Positions 56,970-60,000 of a DNA stretch of 60,000 bases are shown piece after piece. The notes beneath the pieces were generated by a model. It had not been told where the DNA came from and searched no databases. It worked only from the letters and a program-made list of their open reading frames with translations. The stretch covers positions 76,676,756 to 76,736,755 of the forward strand of contig CM060731.1 of assembly GCA_030704615.1 (NCBI GenBank), read 5' to 3'. The stretch comes from Takakia lepidozioides. Lineage: Eukaryota > Streptophyta > Takakiopsida > Takakiales > Takakiaceae. The first letter of the stretch is position 1, and every line of letters starts with the position of its first letter. The translations under genes were made by a program, and so were the position numbers.

Positions 56970-57905
56970 TGTTGTGACGGATTGCAAGTTGGGACTTTTG
57001 CGCGGACAAAGAGTCAGACTCCGGCATTAACAGAATGGTGAACAATGATGCTACCTTTGCGTACATACAATTCTTGCGACGGATTGCAAGTTGGGACTTT
57101 TGCACAGACAAAGAATCGGACTTGATCGCGGCGCCGAGGAAATGGTGAATAATGTTACCAACAACTGCAGTTGGCGTCCTCCTCTCTCTCGCTTTCTTAA
57201 TAAATGAACACTTGACACAATTGTTTTGATGGATTGCAAGTTGGGACTTTTGCGCGGACAAAGAGTCAGACTCCGGCATTAACAGAATGGTGAATAATGA
57301 TGCTACCTTTGCGTACATACAATTCTTGCGACGGATTGCAAGTTGGGACTTTTGCACAGACAAAGAATCGGACTTGATCGCGGCGCCGAGGAAATGGTGA
57401 ATAATGTTACCAACAACTGCAGTTGGCGTCCTCCTCTCTCTCGCTTTCTTAATAAATGAACACTTGACACAATTGTTTTGATGGATTGCAAGTTGGGACT
57501 TTTGCGCGGACAAAGAGTCAGACTCGGCATTAACAGAATGGTGAATAATGATGCTACCTTTGCGTACATACAATTCTTGCGACTGATTGCAAGTTGGGAC
57601 TTTTGCACAGACAAAGAATCGGACTTGATCGCGGCGCCGAGGAAATGGTGAATAATGTTACCAATAACTGCAGTTGGCGTCCTCCTCTCTCTCGCTTTCT
57701 TAATAAATGAACACTTGACACAATTGTTTTGATGGATTGCAAGTTGGGACTTTTGCATGGACAAAGAATCGGACTCGGACTCGATCGACCTGGCGCCAAG
57801 GAAAAATAATATTAGTTGTAACTGCGGTTGGCGTCCTCTTTCTCGCTCTTTCTAATAAATGAACACCATGACACAATTGTTGTGAGGGATTGCAAGTTCG
57901 GACTT
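56970..57905. repeat. 252-bp dimeric tandem repeat upstream of the FBPase gene
   Basis: The phrase ATTGCAAGTTGGGACTTTTG recurs at 56,981, 57,083, 57,233, 57,334, 57,485, 57,586 and 57,736, with a diverged copy at 57,889. Spacings alternate about 102 and 150 bp, so the unit is a 252-bp dimer present about three times plus a partial copy. Copies are over 95% alike by eye, with single differences (one lost C near 57,523). The array begins about 640 bases upstream of the FBPase start. A 284-codon minus-strand frame across it is a by-product, since 252 is a multiple of three. Confidence 0.93.
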
Positions 57906-58208
57906 TTGCATGGACAATCTATTGATCGACCGAGCGCGACGAAATGGGGAATAATGTTACTAATAACTGCGTTGCGTCTTGCGTCCTCTATGTCTCTCTC
58001 TACTAAATGAACACCATGAACAAACTGAAATGATGCCCGGTTGGGTCACTCACAAGGTGTAGAATAAATAAATAGATAAATAATTATGGCGAAACTGGGT
58101 GGGAATGATGGCGAAACTGGGCCCCACGAGACGTGCAGTGAGCCGCAATCGGTCAATAAAACGCCGGCTCTGCTCTGACACGATAGCGGCTATCCCAGAT
58201 CTGCAGAT

Positions 58209-58241
58209 CTCTATTTTATTTATTTTATTTTATTTTATTTT
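58209..58241. repeat. (TTTTA)n microsatellite
   Basis: A run of TATTT/TTTTA units, about 33 bases, with one irregular unit. Such tracts often follow inserted repeats. No other feature is linked to it. Confidence 0.8.
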
Positions 58242-58413
58242 CTTTGTTTATAGCATGGCAGCAATTCAGTGATAAAGTCCACTCTCCGTTGTCACAAGTC
58301 CAATACCGTGGGTGTAAAAAGTACTTGGGTGTAAAAGTCGACTTGCTGGCCCCCTCCGCTAAGGCGGTGCGAAGAGGCGTGCCGAAGTTTGCCCATGGGT
58401 TTTCACACAACCG

Positions 58414-58702
58414 ATCCCGGCCCAACAAATGAACTCCATCCCGGCCTGACAAATGAACTCCATCCCCGCCCCACAAATGAACTAGATCCCGGCCTAACAA
58501 ATGAACTCGTTCCCGGCCCAACAAATGAACACGATGCCGGCCCGACAAATGAACTCCATCCCCGCCCGACAAATGAACTCCATCCCCGCCCCACAAATGA
58601 ACTAGATCCCGGCCCAACAAATGAACTCCATCCCCGCCCCACAAATGAACTAGATCCAGGCCCAACAAATGAACTCGATCCCGGCCTGACGAACGAACGA
58701 GC
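58414..58702. repeat. 24-bp minisatellite, about 12 units
   Basis: Units like ATCCCGGCCCAACAAATGAA plus CTCC repeat about 12 times with scattered changes. Because 24 is a multiple of three, frames stay open on both strands: the plus strand gives an octapeptide of the form Pro-Gly-Pro-Thr-Asn-Glu-Leu-His or -Asp, the minus strand Ser-Ser-Phe-Val-Gly-Pro-Gly-Ser or Leu-Gly-Arg-Asp types. I see no promoter, splice sites or family match and regard this as non-coding. Confidence 0.92.
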
Positions 58703-59577
58703 GGCCTCATGATGGACAAACGAACAACTCTTGCGGATAATTGAGTGAATGTCCATAATGCAATGGCATATTCCGCATTGCATTAGGAGGTTGACCTTTG
58801 GCTTATGATACAGTAGTGAACAGATCTAGGGGATCCAGTGGTACCACTTATCACTTGGTTATTACTGTACCATGGTTCAGTTCACCCTGGGAGGAATTTA
58901 CTGTATACACCAGTAAATGACGCTAAATAAATGTGCACGGGCCAATGAGGAGCACGTTTGCACGTTGGTCTGATGACGTGTCCACTATCCAACGGCTTTC
59001 TTCTCTTAATCGCCCCATTTTCCCTGGTTCAAAATCTCAGTAATTAGGGTTGCGGCTCGCAGTAGGGCAGCCCACCTAATATTAGGTTGTACCTGCCCGT
59101 GCACCTTGTCCTGCCCGCCCATACCGGTTGCAGTGTTTTGCTGATGAATGAAATCATGTTCCATCCATCGATGGAACATTGTTACTCTGCACGTCCGTCA
59201 TCTGTGACGGGCGGTGACGGAGCAGCGTTTGGAGCGTCTGGCGAGGGTGACGAACGGGGACGAAGACGTGGCCGAGGACGAAGACTTCTTCAGATCCCCG
59301 GATCGACGATTCTAAATCTTTCGTGATACTCGTCCCATGGCCACCTTTTCGCGCAGCTGTCCTGGAGAGGAGGGATGGGGAGAGAGGGAGGGCTGTGCGT
59401 GCATGTCTTTCTCTTCCCACTTGCAGCTTGTTGTGCTTAGGCCTTCATGTAGAGTTCAGAAGACACCCACGGTACTGTGGTGTGGTGTGGTGGTCGATGC
59501 GAGGAAGCAAAGAAAGAGAACTGAAATGAGATGGTGCTTTATAACGTCGACTGCGGGAAGCTCAAAGATCTTCTGGG
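58703..59577. other. Intergenic DNA, no gene recognised
   Basis: Short frames on both strands around 59,090-59,540 lack known domains. A stretch at 59,226-59,290 is rich in GACGAA/GACGTG phrases. Nothing else can be supported. Confidence 0.35.
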
Positions 59578-59885
59578 ACAGGAGGAAGAAAGAAACAAGT
59601 AAGAGAGACGGCCACATATCAGAAAGAGAGACCAGAGGCAAAGTATATGATCCAACCCTCTTATGAATACGAAAGAAAATTCATGAGTGTAATAAGGTTG
59701 CAGTCCATACTTGAATGATCCTGGATGGGACAGGTCGAGGAAGAAAGAAACAAGGGAGATGGGCCTGCAAGAGAGACCAGAGGCTTGTGATGAATGAAAA
59801 GTATATGATCCAACCCTCTTATTAAGACGAAAGCAAACATGAGTATAAATATGGTGCAGTCCCCTACTTGAATGACCCTCAGAAT
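59578..59885. repeat. Tandem duplication, two copies of about 155 bp
   Basis: AGGAAGAAAGAAACAAG, AGAGAGACCAGAGGC and AAGTATATGATCCAACCCTC occur in the same order in 59,578-59,733 and 59,734-59,885, each copy ending near CTTGAATGA(T/C)CCT. The copies have diverged by small indels. Confidence 0.8.
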
Positions 59886-60000
59886 TTTTTCTATCAAAAG
59901 AGGATAATTTGGTATGGGCTGCAGGCATGTTTGTTTCGGTCATCATTCGGGGTCTTACTCGGCCAGTGATTTGCGCTCAGGTCACGAGACAATCTGACAG

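Noticed and set aside
56336-56977. 213-codon plus-strand frame
   Set aside because: It is antisense to the FBPase first exon and upstream region, CT-rich and low in complexity.
56719-57764. Long minus-strand frames of 284 and 153 codons
   Set aside because: They run across the 252-bp tandem repeat, whose length is a multiple of three, so openness is automatic. The predicted protein is just the repeat translated.
58225-58783. Octapeptide-repeat proteins of 107, 126 and 164 codons on both strands
   Set aside because: The 24-bp minisatellite keeps several frames open at once; there is no start context, splice site or family match.

Overview
The window looks like nuclear DNA of a green plant, most likely a lineage with swimming sperm (seed-free land plant or charophyte alga). 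The evidence is: spliced genes with many GT-AG introns, a plant-type dihydropyrimidinase, a plastid fructose-1,6-bisphosphatase, a telo-box beside a ribosomal protein gene, a relic axonemal dynein heavy-chain exon (flowering plants have lost these genes), and many plant-type transposons. I cannot name the species.

Layout. 0-8.3 kb holds two divergent host genes: the 5' part of an MCM8-like helicase gene (minus strand, running off the left edge) and a complete 13-exon dihydropyrimidinase gene (PYD2, plus strand). 8.3-18.7 kb is gene-poor. It holds one unassigned exon-like reading frame, a tRNA-derived SINE head, a hAT-type MITE with an 8-bp target duplication, a decayed dynein exon, a 0.3-kb tandem duplication and a long hairpin.

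18.7-47.55 kb is a stack of nested transposons. The outermost is gypsy element C (minus strand): LTRs at 18.75-19.28 and 47.03-47.55 kb, gag remains at 44.9-46.8 kb and an integrase tail at 19.6-20.26 kb. Inside it lies a CACTA (En/Spm) transposon of about 24.7 kb, whose TNP2-type transposase is broken into pieces on the minus strand. Two Ty3/gypsy elements have landed inside that transposase. Element A (about 24.1-35.2 kb, minus) has gag, protease, a cytosine-5 DNA methyltransferase domain, RT, RNase H, integrase and a C-terminal PHD finger; a roughly 745-bp MITE-like element is inserted in it. Element B (36.43-43.55 kb, plus) is a chromodomain gypsy with two LTRs, a perfect 5-bp target duplication and the signature of Tf1-type self-priming. 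Nearly all transposon reading frames carry stops or frameshifts.

47.55-60 kb returns to host genes: RPS16 (uS9), an unrecognised six-exon gene for a 265-residue Ala/Gln-rich protein, and a minus-strand plastid FBPase of the redox-insensitive type (cpFBP2-like). Downstream are a 252-bp dimeric tandem repeat, a 24-bp minisatellite and a 0.15-kb tandem duplication.

The headline is element A, which combines a DNA-methylation writer domain and a putative histone-reader (PHD) domain in one retrotransposon. Retrotransposon-borne DNA methyltransferases have been reported from charophyte algae and dinoflagellates; whether this family and its PHD pairing are already described must be checked by search. 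The host genes here (recombination helicase, pyrimidine catabolism, translation, Calvin cycle/gluconeogenesis) share no common pathway.
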